Positions 42,078 through 51,040 of a DNA stretch of 64,000 bases are shown piece by piece. Made by a program: the position numbers and the translations under genes. Source of the DNA: Caballeronia jiangsuensis (lineage in GTDB: Bacteria > Pseudomonadota > Gammaproteobacteria > Burkholderiales > Burkholderiaceae). The number at the start of each line of letters is the position of its first letter. The first letter of the stretch is position 1. The notes under the pieces were generated by a model. That model searched no databases, was not told where the DNA came from, and was given only the letters and a program-made list of their open reading frames with translations. The stretch is taken from assembly GCA_000648925.1 (NCBI GenBank), contig JFHF01000020.1, positions 1 through 64,000 on the forward strand, written 5' to 3'.

Positions 42078-44999
42078 TTATTTTCCTGAAGTGGTCGTGG
42101 CGAGATTGAGCAACTCGAGCTGCTGCGTGTTGAAGCGCGAGTACTCCTTCTGCCATTGCGACGGCTGTTCCACCGGCATCACCTGCACTGCCGTCACCTT
42201 GTACTCCGGACAGTTGGTCGCCCAGTCGGACGAGTCCGTCGTGATGACGTTCGCGCCGGATTCCGGGAAGTGGAACGTCGTATAGACGACGCCCGGCTGC
42301 ATGCGCTCGGAAATCTTCGCGCGCAACACCGTCTGCCCGGCGCGCGACTCGATGCCGACCCAGTCGTCCTGCTTGATGCCGCGATCTTCCGCATCGACCG
42401 GGTGAATCTCCAGGCGGTCCTCGTCGTGCCATTGCGAGTTTTCGGTGCGACGGGTCTGCGCGCCGACGTTGTACTGCGACAGGATGCGCCCGGTCGTGAG
42501 CAGCAGCGGATACTTGCGCGTGACTTTCTCCGGCGTCGCGATGAACTTCGTGATGACGAAGCGTCCCTTGCCGCGCACGAATTCGTCGATGTGCATCGTC
42601 GGCGTGCCGTCCGGCGCCTTCTCGTTGCACGGCCACTGAATGCTGCCAAGCTCGTCGAGGCGCTCGTACGAGACGCCGTGGAAGGTCGGCGTGAGACGCG
42701 CGATCTCGTCCATGATTTCGGACGGGTTAGCGTAGTTCATCTCATAGCCGAGCGCCCGCGAGAGCTTGATCGTCACTTCCCAGTCGGAGAGGCCCGGGAG
42801 CGGCGGCATCACCTTGCGCACGCGCGAGATGCGGCGCTCGGCGTTGGTGAAGGTGCCGTCCTTTTCGAGGAAGGTCGAGCCGGGCAGGAGAACGTGCGCG
42901 TACTTCGCCGTTTCGTTCAGGAAGATGTCCTGCACGACGATGCATTCCATCGACGACAACGCATCCGCGACGTGTTGCGTGTTCGGGTCCGACTGGACGA
43001 TGTCCTCGCCCTGGCAATAGAGACCCATGAAAGTGCCGTGCGTCGCGGCATCGAACATGTTCGGGATGCGCAGACCCGGCTCCGGCTGAAGCTGCACGTT
43101 CCATGCTTCCTCGAAGAGCGCGCGCGTTGCCGCGTCGCCGATATGCCGATAGCCCGGCAGTTCGTGCGGGAACGAGCCCATGTCGCACGAGCCCTGCACG
43201 TTGTTCTGGCCGCGCAGCGGATTCACGCCGACGCCTTCGCGACCGACATTGCCCGTCGCCATCGCGAGGTTCGCGATGCCCATCACGGTCGTCGAGCCTT
43301 GTGCGTGCTCGGTCACGCCGAGGCCGTAATAGATCGCGCCGTTGCCGCCCAGCGCGTAGATGCGCGCGGCTTCGCGGACCTGTTGCGCGGGCACGCCGGT
43401 GACGGCTTCCATCGCCTCGGGCGAGTTCTCTTCCTTCGCGACGAAATCGCGCCACTGTCCGAACGCGCGCTCCTCGCAGCGTTCGGCGATGAAATCTTCC
43501 TTCAGCAAGCCTTCCGTGACGATCACGTGCGCGAGCGAGTTGACCATCGCGACGTTCGTGCCCGGGCGCAATTGCAGGTGATACTGCGCCTTTACGTGCG
43601 GCGTATCGACGATATCGATGCGGCGCGGATCGATCACGATCAGCTTCGCGCCCTCACGCACGCGGCGCTTCAGGCGCGAGCCGAAGACCGGGTGGCCGTC
43701 GGTCGGATTCGCGCCCATCACGATGATCACGTCCGATTGCTCGACCGATGCGAACGTCTGCGTGCCCGCCGATTCGCCGAGCGTCGCCTTGAGGCCGTAA
43801 CCCGTCGGCGAGTGGCAGACACGCGCGCAGGTATCGACATTGTTGTTGCCGAACGCCGCGCGCACGAGCTTCTGCACGAGGTACGTCTCTTCGTTCGTGC
43901 AGCGCGACGACGTGATGCCGCCGATCGAATCGCGGCCGTACTTGTCCTGGATGCGGCGGAATTCGCTTGCCGCATACGTGAGCGCTTCGTCCCACGACAC
44001 TTCGCGCCACGGGTCGGTGATCTTCGCGCGGATCATCGGCTTCTTGATGCGATCCTTGTGCGTCGCGTAACCCCATGCGAAGCGGCCCTTCACGCAAGCA
44101 TGACCTTCGTTCGCCTGGCCGTTCTTGTTCGGCGTCATGCGCACGACGGTGTTGCCCTTCATCTCCGCCTTCAGCGAACAGCCGACGCCGCAATACGCGC
44201 ACGTCGTGATGGCCGAGTGTTCGGCCTGGCCGAGCATGATGACGGTCTTCTCTTGCAGCGTCGCGGTCGGGCACGCGGCGACGCAAGCGCCGCACGACAC
44301 GCATTCCGATTCCATGAACGGCACGTTCTCGCTCGCCGCGACGCGCGATTCGAAGCCGCGTCCGGCGATCGTCAGCGCGAACGTGCCCTGCGTTTCCTCG
44401 CAGGCGCGCACGCATCGATTGCAGACGATGCACTTCGACGGATCGTAGGTGAAGTACGGATTCGACTCGTCCTTCTTGTCTTTCAGATGATTCGCGCCTT
44501 CGTAGCCGTAGCGCACTTCACGCAAGCCGACGACGCCCGCCATGTCCTGCAATTCGCAATCGCCATTGGCGGGGCAGGTGAGGCAATCGAGCGGGTGATC
44601 GGAGATATACAGCTCCATCACGTTGCGGCGAAGCGATTGCAGCTTGTCGGTTTGCGTGCGCACTTTCATGCCCGCTTCGACAGGCGTCGTGCACGAGGCC
44701 GGATAACCGCGCTTGCCTTCGATCTCGACGAGGCACAGACGGCACGAGCCCCACGGCTCCAGCGAATCCGTCGCGCAGAGTTTCGGCACGTTGACGCCGG
44801 CTTCGATCGCGGCGCGCATCACCGACGTGCCCGCGGGCACCGTGACGGATTCGCCGTCGATTTCCAGCGTCACGTCGATATCGGCGTGACGCAGCGGCGT
44901 GCCGTAGTCGGTTTCATCGAGCGGATCGCGGCGCTGCACCGACGCGGCGCTCTTGCACGCGCAGTTGCCGGAACCGCAGCCGTTGATGGTGTTGGACAT
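42078..44999 (-). CDS. fdsA: NAD-dependent formate dehydrogenase alpha subunit
   Basis: The 973-residue catalytic subunit oxidises formate to CO2 at a bis-MGD molybdenum site. The N-terminal [2Fe-2S] domain (GSCRLCLVEIEGKRGYPASC) is followed by ferredoxin-like clusters (CIVCNRCVRACEE, CVSCGACVAACPT). The MopB core then opens with CAYCGVGC. The molybdenum ligand Cys395 and the neighbouring His396 are in DTCARVCHSPTG, a true cysteine rather than selenocysteine. It is cytoplasmic and pairs with FdsB and FdsG to reduce NAD. Confidence 0.97.
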   Translation of the reverse strand: MSNTINGCGSGNCACKSAASVQRRDPLDETDYGTPLRHADIDVTLEIDGESVTVPAGTSVMRAAIEAGVNVPKLCATDSLEPWGSCRLCLVEIEGKRGYPASCTTPVEAGMKVRTQTDKLQSLRRNVMELYISDHPLDCLTCPANGDCELQDMAGVVGLREVRYGYEGANHLKDKKDESNPYFTYDPSKCIVCNRCVRACEETQGTFALTIAGRGFESRVAASENVPFMESECVSCGACVAACPTATLQEKTVIMLGQAEHSAITTCAYCGVGCSLKAEMKGNTVVRMTPNKNGQANEGHACVKGRFAWGYATHKDRIKKPMIRAKITDPWREVSWDEALTYAASEFRRIQDKYGRDSIGGITSSRCTNEETYLVQKLVRAAFGNNNVDTCARVCHSPTGYGLKATLGESAGTQTFASVEQSDVIIVMGANPTDGHPVFGSRLKRRVREGAKLIVIDPRRIDIVDTPHVKAQYHLQLRPGTNVAMVNSLAHVIVTEGLLKEDFIAERCEERAFGQWRDFVAKEENSPEAMEAVTGVPAQQVREAARIYALGGNGAIYYGLGVTEHAQGSTTVMGIANLAMATGNVGREGVGVNPLRGQNNVQGSCDMGSFPHELPGYRHIGDAATRALFEEAWNVQLQPEPGLRIPNMFDAATHGTFMGLYCQGEDIVQSDPNTQHVADALSSMECIVVQDIFLNETAKYAHVLLPGSTFLEKDGTFTNAERRISRVRKVMPPLPGLSDWEVTIKLSRALGYEMNYANPSEIMDEIARLTPTFHGVSYERLDELGSIQWPCNEKAPDGTPTMHIDEFVRGKGRFVITKFIATPEKVTRKYPLLLTTGRILSQYNVGAQTRRTENSQWHDEDRLEIHPVDAEDRGIKQDDWVGIESRAGQTVLRAKISERMQPGVVYTTFHFPESGANVITTDSSDWATNCPEYKVTAVQVMPVEQPSQWQKEYSRFNTQQLELLNLATTTSGK

Positions 45000-45014
45000 T
45001 GTCGTCTCCTTGTT

Positions 45015-46571
45015 CTATGCCGCTTTCTGTGCAGGCGTGCGGGGCAGCCCGAAGTCCTCGGGGAAGTGATCGAGCGCGGACATCACCGGGAACGGCGTCA
45101 TGCCGCCCATCGCGCAGAGCGAGCCCGACACCATCGTGTCGCACAACTCGCGCAGAAGCGTGATCTGCTTCACCGACGTATCGCCTTCACGAATCTTCGC
45201 GATGACTTCCTCGCCGCGCGTCGAGCCGATGCGGCATGGCGTGCACTTGCCGCACGATTCGAGCGCGCAGAAGTGCATCGCGTATTGCGCGAGCTCGGCG
45301 AGGTTCGAGGTGTCGTCGTGAACGACGAGTCCGCCGTGCCCGACCACCGCGCCGACCTTCGCGTATTCCTCGTAGTCGAGCGGAATGTCCCACTGGCTTT
45401 CCGGCAGATACGTGCCGAGCGGTCCGCCCACTTGCACCGCGCGCGCCGGACGGCCGCTCGCGGTGCCGTCGCCGTAGGTGTACAGCAGTTCGCGCAGCGT
45501 CACGCCGAACGCCAGTTCGACGAGCCCGCCTTGCTTCACATTGCCCGCAATCTGGAAAGGCAGCGTGCCGCGCGAGCGGCCCATGCCGAAGTCGCGATAG
45601 AAGGCCGCGCCCTTCGCGAAGATGATCGGCACGGTCGCGAGCGTGATGACGTTGTTGATGACCGTCGGCTTGCCGTACAGGCCGGTGAGCGCCGGCACCG
45701 GCGGCTTCGCGCGCACGATGCCGCGCTTGCCTTCGAGCGATTCGAGCAGCGCGGTTTCCTCGCCGCACACATACGCGCCCGCGCCCTTCGCGATATACAG
45801 CTCGAACGCGTGCGACGTGCCGAGCACGCTCGCGCCGAGCCAGCCCGCGTCGCGCGCCTTGTCGATCGCGCGATTGAGCGTCGCGATCGAATGCGGATAC
45901 TCGCTGCGCACGTAGATGTAGCCCTTGGTCGCGCCCACCGCCACGCCCGCGATGATCATGCCTTCGATCAGCATGTACGGATCGCTTTCCATGACGAGAC
46001 GGTCGGAGAACGTGCCTGAGTCGCCTTCGTCCGCATTGCAGACGATGTACTTCTGATCCGCGTACGCGCCGCGCACCGTCTTCCACTTGATGCCTGCGGG
46101 AAACGCCGCGCCGCCGCGACCGCGCAGGCCGGAATCGAGCAGCGCCTGGCATACGGCGTCGCCGTTCATGTCGAGCACCTGGCGCAATCCTTCGAGGCCG
46201 CCGAGCGCGGTGTAATCGTCGATGGAAAGCGGGTCCGTGATGCCGATGCGCGCGAACGTCAGGCGCTGCTGGTTCTTGAGATACGGAATCTCGTCGACGA
46301 CGCCGACGTTCTTCTCGTGCGCCTTGCCCTCGTGAAAACCGGCATCGAAGAGCGCGGCGACATCGTCGGCTTCGACGTTCGAATAGCCGATGCGCCCGTC
46401 CGCCGTCTCGACTTCGACGAGCGGTTCGAGATAGAAGAGCCCGCGCGAACCGTTGCGCACGAGTTGCACGTCGATGCCGCGCTTCTCCGCTTCGCTCGCG
46501 ATGGCTTCAGCGACGCCTTGCGCGCCCAGCGCGAGCGCGGCGGAATCGATGGGAACGTAAATGCGCGTCAT
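45015..46571 (-). CDS. fdsB: Formate dehydrogenase beta subunit (NADH/FMN site)
   Basis: The 518-residue protein resembles NuoF. It has an N-terminal thioredoxin-like domain, the FMN/NADH region GLRGRGGAAFPAGIKWK with NADEGDSGTFSDR, and the C-terminal [4Fe-4S] motif SCGKCTPCRIGSTRG. Electrons from FdsA pass through it to NAD. The ATG at 46571 overlaps the fdsG stop by four bases; upstream extensions are not homologous. Confidence 0.96.
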   Translation of the reverse strand: MTRIYVPIDSAALALGAQGVAEAIASEAEKRGIDVQLVRNGSRGLFYLEPLVEVETADGRIGYSNVEADDVAALFDAGFHEGKAHEKNVGVVDEIPYLKNQQRLTFARIGITDPLSIDDYTALGGLEGLRQVLDMNGDAVCQALLDSGLRGRGGAAFPAGIKWKTVRGAYADQKYIVCNADEGDSGTFSDRLVMESDPYMLIEGMIIAGVAVGATKGYIYVRSEYPHSIATLNRAIDKARDAGWLGASVLGTSHAFELYIAKGAGAYVCGEETALLESLEGKRGIVRAKPPVPALTGLYGKPTVINNVITLATVPIIFAKGAAFYRDFGMGRSRGTLPFQIAGNVKQGGLVELAFGVTLRELLYTYGDGTASGRPARAVQVGGPLGTYLPESQWDIPLDYEEYAKVGAVVGHGGLVVHDDTSNLAELAQYAMHFCALESCGKCTPCRIGSTRGEEVIAKIREGDTSVKQITLLRELCDTMVSGSLCAMGGMTPFPVMSALDHFPEDFGLPRTPAQKAA

Positions 46572-47056
46572 GCCGTCACCTCCGCGACCTTCGTCTGCGC
46601 CGCGGCGTACAGGCGGTCGAACTTCGCCGGTGTCACGCGCGCGTGCAATTCGCCGTTGATCATCATCGACGGAGACAGCGCGCATTGTCCGAGGCAGAAC
46701 ACGGATTCGAGCTCGGTGTCTTCGGCGTGACCGCTGTCGAAGCGGCAACCCGTGTGTCCTTCGATGTGGTCTTTCAACGCCTCCGTGCCCATGCTGCGGC
46801 ACGCTTCCGCGCGGCACAGCTGCACGGTCACGCGGGCGGGCGGGGCGGAACGGAAGTGATGATAGTAGGTGATCACACCGTGGACTTCTGCGCGCGACAG
46901 CGATAGCGCCTGCGCGAGCGGCGCGATGGCCGTCTCGGGCACGTAGCCGACTTCGTCCTGGATGGCGTGAAGAATGGTCATCAGCGTCGCGTCTTGCACT
47001 GCGTGGCGACGGACGAGTTCAGCGGATGCAGCGGCGGAAAGCTGCGGATGTGTCAT
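46568..47056 (-). CDS. fdsG: Formate dehydrogenase gamma subunit
   Basis: The 162-residue NuoE-like protein carries a thioredoxin-like [2Fe-2S] domain. Its four cysteines are in CRAEAC and, about 35 residues on, CLGQC. The N-terminal helical part includes AIQDEVGYVPETAIAPLAQA. It is the first gene of fdsGBAD, transcribed away from fdsR. Confidence 0.95.
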   Translation of the reverse strand: MTHPQLSAAASAELVRRHAVQDATLMTILHAIQDEVGYVPETAIAPLAQALSLSRAEVHGVITYYHHFRSAPPARVTVQLCRAEACRSMGTEALKDHIEGHTGCRFDSGHAEDTELESVFCLGQCALSPSMMINGELHARVTPAKFDRLYAAAQTKVAEVTA

Positions 47057-47184
47057 GGGGCTCCTCCAACACTCGGCATATGTTTTGTCGGTACATATTT
47101 ACGTCGATATAATTACGGGTGCCGAGCCTGTATAAGAACAATAGGCGTCGTGATATATCTTGGCAATAGGAAGGGGGAGTGCAT
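47057..47184. promoter_or_regulatory. Divergent fdsG / fdsR control region
   Basis: The gap is clearly AT-rich in a GC-rich genome, with GATATAATTA and GATATATC tracts. An inverted repeat CTCGGCA (47072-47078) / TGCCGAG (47120-47126) brackets it. It probably holds both promoters and the FdsR-binding site. Confidence 0.55.
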
Positions 47185-48255
47185 ATGGTGGACGTCGAAT
47201 GCCGGGCCGAACTGGTCCTGCGGGACGCCGATGGCCGGGAAACCAGTCTCAGCGCGGTTGTGCCGCTTCTACAGCTCGTCGCACAGACGGGCAGCATCGC
47301 GAATGCCGCGAACGCTAAGGGTTTGTCCTATCGGCATGCGTGGGGTTTATTGCGCGAAATCGAAGCGCGGCTTGGCGGCGCGCTCATCACGAAATCGCGC
47401 GGGCGCGGCTCGGTCCTCTCCGAACTGGGCGAGTCGGTTTTGCGCGCGCAACGGGTTTGCGGCGAACGGCTCGAAGCGCCGTTGCAGGCGGTGGCGAACG
47501 ACGTCGCCGTTGAGTTGAACCGGCGTCTCGCGGGCGGCATCACGCAGGTGCGGATTCATGCGTCGCATGGTTACGCGGTCGCGACGCTCGTGCGCGCGCT
47601 CGGCGATCAGCGCGTGCCGGTCGATATCAAGTATCGGGAGAGCGCCGAAGCGGTCAGTGCGCTCGCGCGGGGCGAATGCGAACTGGCGGGGTTCCATCTT
47701 CCGATCGGCGAATTCCGCTCGACGTGCGCGGAGATCTATCGGCCGTATCTGGACCGGAACAAGCATCAACTGATACGGCTCACGCGCCGCACGCAGGGTC
47801 TCTTTCTGCCCAAGGGCAATCCGAAGGGCATTTCCGGTTTGCGCGATCTCGCGCGCAGCGACGTGCGCTTCGTCAATCGCCAGCCGGGTTCGGGAACGCG
47901 CATGCTGCTCGATTTGTCGTTGCGTCGCGTGGGCGTCGATCCGGACCAGATCAATGGCTACGCGACGACCGAACTGACGCATTCGGCGATCGCCGCGTTC
48001 GTCGCCAGCGGCATGGCCGATCTCGGCTTCGGCGTGCAACCGGCGGCGCAGCATTTCGCACTCGATTTCATACCGATCATCGACGAGGACTACTTCTTCG
48101 CTTGCGAACGCGCGCGGCTCGACGAGGCGCGGCTTGCTTCCGTGTTGCGCATCTTGCGCAGCCCGGGGTTCACGGACAGCGTCGCTCATCTGGAAGGTTA
48201 TGATCCGGCGCATTGCGGCTCGCTCGTCGATGTCGACGAAGGTTTGCGCGGCTGA
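47185..48255 (+). CDS. fdsR: Formate dehydrogenase regulator, ModE-like HTH plus PBP-like domain
   Basis: The 356-residue protein has a ModE/LysR-like winged helix at the N-terminus (GSIANAANAKGLSYRHAWGL, then LGGALITKSRGRGSVLSELG). A periplasmic-binding-protein-like effector domain follows (GNPKGISGLRDLARSDVRFV, then QPGSGTRMLLDLSLRRVG). This layout fits the FdsR-type or molybdate-sensing regulators found beside fds operons. ATG 47185 was preferred because AGGGGGAG lies five bases upstream; GTG 47179 is in frame. It likely controls fdsGBAD in response to formate or molybdenum cofactor supply. Confidence 0.82.
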   Translation: MVDVECRAELVLRDADGRETSLSAVVPLLQLVAQTGSIANAANAKGLSYRHAWGLLREIEARLGGALITKSRGRGSVLSELGESVLRAQRVCGERLEAPLQAVANDVAVELNRRLAGGITQVRIHASHGYAVATLVRALGDQRVPVDIKYRESAEAVSALARGECELAGFHLPIGEFRSTCAEIYRPYLDRNKHQLIRLTRRTQGLFLPKGNPKGISGLRDLARSDVRFVNRQPGSGTRMLLDLSLRRVGVDPDQINGYATTELTHSAIAAFVASGMADLGFGVQPAAQHFALDFIPIIDEDYFFACERARLDEARLASVLRILRSPGFTDSVAHLEGYDPAHCGSLVDVDEGLRG

Positions 48256-48398
48256 AGTAAGTGCGTGAGGCGCAGCGGAAACGCGCGGTAAGAGAGCGGG
48301 GCGGGCATAAAACTGCCGCCGGCGGCGAATTGGGTTAACCTAACGGCTTGCTGTCGACTTTACTGCTCTGAGCGCGATTCTCCGCGCGATATACCGCC

Positions 48399-48668
48399 AT
48401 GAAACTCTCGTTGCTTGCTTGTTCCTCCGCCGCGCTCATCGCTGGTGCGGCGTATCTGGTCCCAGTCGCCTTTGCGCAGAATTCCCCGGGCATGCCGGGC
48501 GGGGTCCTGCAAGACGAATTCCGCTTCAATGCGCATCCGCAGATGCAGTTCGCGGCGTCCGCGCCGTCGGATAAATATCAGAAGGGCAAATCGGCGATGC
48601 GTCGTCGCGGTGACGACGGCGATCCCAACGGCTGCAATCTGAAGTGTCCGAAGGACGGGACGAACTGA
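48399..48668 (+). CDS. Small exported protein of unknown function
   Basis: The 89-residue product has a clear signal peptide (LLACSSAALIAGAAYLVPVAFA, cleavage near residue 26). The mature part is short and polar with two cysteines near the end (CNLKCPKDG), possibly a disulfide. I do not recognise the family. The ATG follows a weak ribosome site, and codon use is normal for the region. Confidence 0.62.
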   Translation: MKLSLLACSSAALIAGAAYLVPVAFAQNSPGMPGGVLQDEFRFNAHPQMQFAASAPSDKYQKGKSAMRRRGDDGDPNGCNLKCPKDGTN

Positions 48669-48729
48669 GTGTTCTCACGCTGCCGCGGGGTGTCTTTGGC
48701 CGCTGGCGAAGGCGCACACGTCGAAACGG

Positions 48730-48759
48730 TTGTTAACTGACACAAGGCAACGGTATTAG
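48730..48759 (+). promoter_or_regulatory. Promoter-like pair for the candidate small RNA
   Basis: TTGTTA (48730-48735) and TATTAG (48754-48759) are 18 bp apart. Transcription would begin near 48766, with no ribosome site or reading frame following. Confidence 0.5.
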
Positions 48760-48765
48760 GACCGG

Positions 48766-48877
48766 TCCGATTCGGTCGATGCCTGTCGCCGCTTATTCTC
48801 TCGGACGTAGCGAAGTCGTCTCTGTCGTCGCTACGTCTCTCAAGGATGTTTGCCCCGCCTCGCGCGGGGTTTTTTTT
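48766..48877 (+). ncRNA. Candidate small RNA
   Basis: A non-coding stretch of about 112 bases lies between a promoter-like pair and a strong intrinsic terminator. It can form a first small hairpin near GGTCCGATTCGGTC and a perfect 10-bp stem GACGTAGCGA / TCGCTACGTC (48804-48813 with 48828-48837). A single-stranded CTCAAGGATGTTTG stretch follows, then the terminator stem. This layout resembles Hfq-dependent sRNAs. I know no family that matches it; expression is inferred. Confidence 0.5.
48853..48877 (+). terminator. Intrinsic terminator of the candidate small RNA
   Basis: Stem CCCCGC / GCGGGG with a 5-base loop, followed by eight T. Confidence 0.85.
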
Positions 48878-48896
48878 CGTCTTTTCGCCGGCAAAG

Positions 48897-48931
48897 AAAA
48901 ACCCGCGATGCTTGCGCAATCGCGGGTTTTT
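48897..48931. terminator. Bidirectional terminator at the 3' end of ssrA
   Basis: Perfect 13-bp arms AAAAACCCGCGAT / ATCGCGGGTTTTT around a 9-base loop. It lies 12 bases beyond the tmRNA 3' end on the minus strand. Confidence 0.92.
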
Positions 48932-48942
48932 AGCGGGTGTTC

Positions 48943-49300
48943 TGGTGGAGGCGGCGGGAATCGAACCCGCGTCCAGAAGCGCTCTACGAACAGTTCTACA
49001 TACTTAGTTCTGTCTTTTGATTTAACCATAACGACGCGGACGAACACGCTGCGTTACGGCGATTCACTAATTTTTCGACCTTGGCGTCGTGACGCCGCAA
49101 AGGCTTATCTGACGTATATGACCTCTCGTGGCATTGCTACCCTAACCCGTCAGCGAATTAGTGAGAGGACGGCGGCCCTTAGGCTGCCAGTGCGAACGTA
49201 TCGTCGTTTGCAGTTACGATTTTCCCATTGATTAACGAGGTGACGGGTCCTCGGTATGCCCTGACCGCTTCACAACCCCTGTCGAAACCAGGTCGCCCCC
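48943..49300 (-). ncRNA. ssrA: tmRNA
   Basis: On the minus strand the molecule runs from GGGGGCGACC to a 3' CCA encoded in the DNA. Its ends form the tRNA-Ala-like domain: the acceptor stem GGGGGC pairs with GCCUCC including one G-U, and the T-loop is GGGTTCGATTCCCGC. The tag reading frame GCAAACGACGATACGTTCGC onward encodes ANDDTFALAA followed by TAA, as known in Burkholderia relatives. tmRNA with SmpB rescues stalled ribosomes and marks the unfinished protein for proteolysis. Confidence 0.97.
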
Positions 49301-49312
49301 GAAACGGAATAA

Positions 49313-49318
49313 GGATTA
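49313..49318 (-). promoter_or_regulatory. -10 element of ssrA
   Basis: GATAAT on the minus strand lies about 13 bases before the mature 5' end, consistent with a start within or just before it. Confidence 0.5.
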
Positions 49319-49381
49319 TCCCACGAAACACGATGTGAGGCGAACGGCGCGCTTTTCAAGCCGCCTGTTTCGCCTCGCTGC

Positions 49382-50146
49382 TCACGCGATATCGCGCAAC
49401 AAGTGCTGAAGTTCTTCTGTCGAATCGACCACGTGATTGGCGTGCCAGCGGCGCGGCGGAATGTCGTCGCCGCAATAGCCGTAGGCGGCCGCCACGGTGA
49501 TCATGCCTGCGGCAAACCCGGCCTGCACGTCGCGCAGATCGTCGCCGACATAGACGATGCGCTCCGGCGCGACATCCAGCAATTCCGCCGCATGCAGGAG
49601 CGGCGCGGGGTGCGGCTTCGAATGGGGCGTGGTGTCTCCGCAGACGAGGCAGCCGGCGCGCGTATCGAGTCCCAGCAAGCCGACCAGCGGCGCGGCGAAG
49701 CGTGTCGCCTTGTTCGTGACGATGCCCCATCGCACGCCGCGCGCATCCAGTTGATCGAGTATCTCGGCGATGCCCGGAAACAGCGTCGTCTCGATGCACA
49801 GATCGGCCTCGTAGTTCGCGAGGAATTCGTCGCGCATAGCGGCGAAGTCGTGGTGCTCCGGTCCGATCTCGAACGCACCGCCGAGCAGTCCGCGCGCGCC
49901 CGCCGACGCATAGGGCCGCAGCGTTTCGAGCGGCCGCATCTCGAGGCCGCGGTCGTGCCGCATTTTGTTCACCGCGGCGACGAGATCGGGCGCGGTGTCG
50001 GCGATGGTGCCGTCGAGGTCGAACAGCACGGCCTGGCACAACCCGAGACCATCGCCCTCGGCGAGGCGCTGGGGCAGGGGCGTCGTTTCTTCCGGCAGGG
50101 GCTTGGTATCGATGGTGCCCGTGGACAAGGGATCGTCGTTGATCAT
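49382..50146 (-). CDS. gph: HAD-family phosphoglycolate phosphatase
   Basis: The 254-residue protein is a HAD IA phosphatase. The nucleophile is Asp43 in VLFDLDGTIADTAPDL, motif II is IVTNKATRF, and motif IV is VYVGDDLRDVQAG. Family members near ubiG in this group act on phosphoglycolate, or on N-acetylmuramate 6-phosphate (MupP-like). The sequence does not decide between the two. About 35 extra residues precede the HAD core. It starts four bases after ubiG, so the two are coupled. Confidence 0.87.
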   Translation of the reverse strand: MINDDPLSTGTIDTKPLPEETTPLPQRLAEGDGLGLCQAVLFDLDGTIADTAPDLVAAVNKMRHDRGLEMRPLETLRPYASAGARGLLGGAFEIGPEHHDFAAMRDEFLANYEADLCIETTLFPGIAEILDQLDARGVRWGIVTNKATRFAAPLVGLLGLDTRAGCLVCGDTTPHSKPHPAPLLHAAELLDVAPERIVYVGDDLRDVQAGFAAGMITVAAAYGYCGDDIPPRRWHANHVVDSTEELQHLLRDIA

Positions 50147-50150
50147 GGCG

Positions 50151-50849
50151 TCAGGCTTCGCGGCGGCAAGCCATCATGTAGTTGATGCTCGTGTCGTTTG
50201 ACAGGCCGAAATGCTTGGAGATCGGCCGATACGTGATGCCTTTGATGTCGACCGTCAAAAGCGAAGCCGCGCGCGCGAACGTGGCCAGTTCCGACGGCTT
50301 GATGAAGCGCGCGTAATCGTGCGTGCCTCGCGGCAGCATGCGCGCGATGTATTCCGCGCCGATCACGGCAAAGAGATACGCCTTCGCGTTGCGATTCAGC
50401 GTGGAGAAAAACACCCAGCCGCCCGGCTTCACCAGCGCGGCGCACGCGGCGACGGTGCCCGCGGGATTCGGCACGTGTTCGAGCATCTCCATGCAGGTCA
50501 CGACGTCATACGAACCCGGCTCGCGCGCGGCGAGGGCTTCCGCCGAGATCTCTTCGTACGCGACTTCGACACCGCTTTCGAGACTATGCAGATCGGCGAC
50601 GCCAAGCGCGCTCGACGATAAATCGATGCCTTTCACGTTCGCGCCGCGCGTGGCCATCGACTCGGACAGAATGCCGCCGCCGCAGCCGATATCGAGAACA
50701 CGCTTGCTCATCAGATGCGCGTGCGCATCGATCCAGTCGAGCCGTACCGGGTTCAATTCATGCAGCGGCTTGAACTCGGCGTTCGGGTCCCACCAGCGAT
50801 GCGCGAGCTCGCTGAATTTCTGCAGTTCGTGGGGATCGACATTGGTCAT
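50151..50849 (-). CDS. ubiG: Ubiquinone biosynthesis O-methyltransferase
   Basis: The 232-residue SAM-dependent enzyme carries out both O-methylations of ubiquinone synthesis. SAM motif I is VLDIGCGGGILSESMA and the post-motif is VVTCMEMLEHVPNP. The start MTNVDPHELQKFSELAHRWW is typical of UbiG. It is followed by gph on the same strand. Confidence 0.96.
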   Translation of the reverse strand: MTNVDPHELQKFSELAHRWWDPNAEFKPLHELNPVRLDWIDAHAHLMSKRVLDIGCGGGILSESMATRGANVKGIDLSSSALGVADLHSLESGVEVAYEEISAEALAAREPGSYDVVTCMEMLEHVPNPAGTVAACAALVKPGGWVFFSTLNRNAKAYLFAVIGAEYIARMLPRGTHDYARFIKPSELATFARAASLLTVDIKGITYRPISKHFGLSNDTSINYMMACRREA

Positions 50850-50990
50850 GTTCGGAAGTGCCTTTTTGAGTCGTGAATCGAATAGGACCGAGTATATAGG
50901 CGCCGCAATGGGCGGGCAAAAAGTGGAATAGATGAAGCCTACCCGAATCGGCGGCTCTTTAAGCGAATGCCCAAAAGGCTTCAGGCATAA

Positions 50991-51016
50991 AAAAACCCCC
51001 GCCGAAGCGGGGGTTT
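50991..51016 (-). terminator. Terminator after ompA
   Basis: Stem AAACCCCCGC / GCGGGGGTTT with a CGAA loop. The A-run to its left becomes the U-tract of the minus-strand ompA transcript. Confidence 0.9.
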
Positions 51017-51040
51017 GATCTGCGGTAATCCAACTCGCGA

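Noticed and set aside
42156..46019. 1287-residue open frame on the plus strand, antisense to fdsA and fdsB
   Set aside because: It overlaps two well-conserved genes with all their motifs. The frame is rich in Arg, His and Ala with no domain, as expected when the opposite strand has strong GC bias at third positions.
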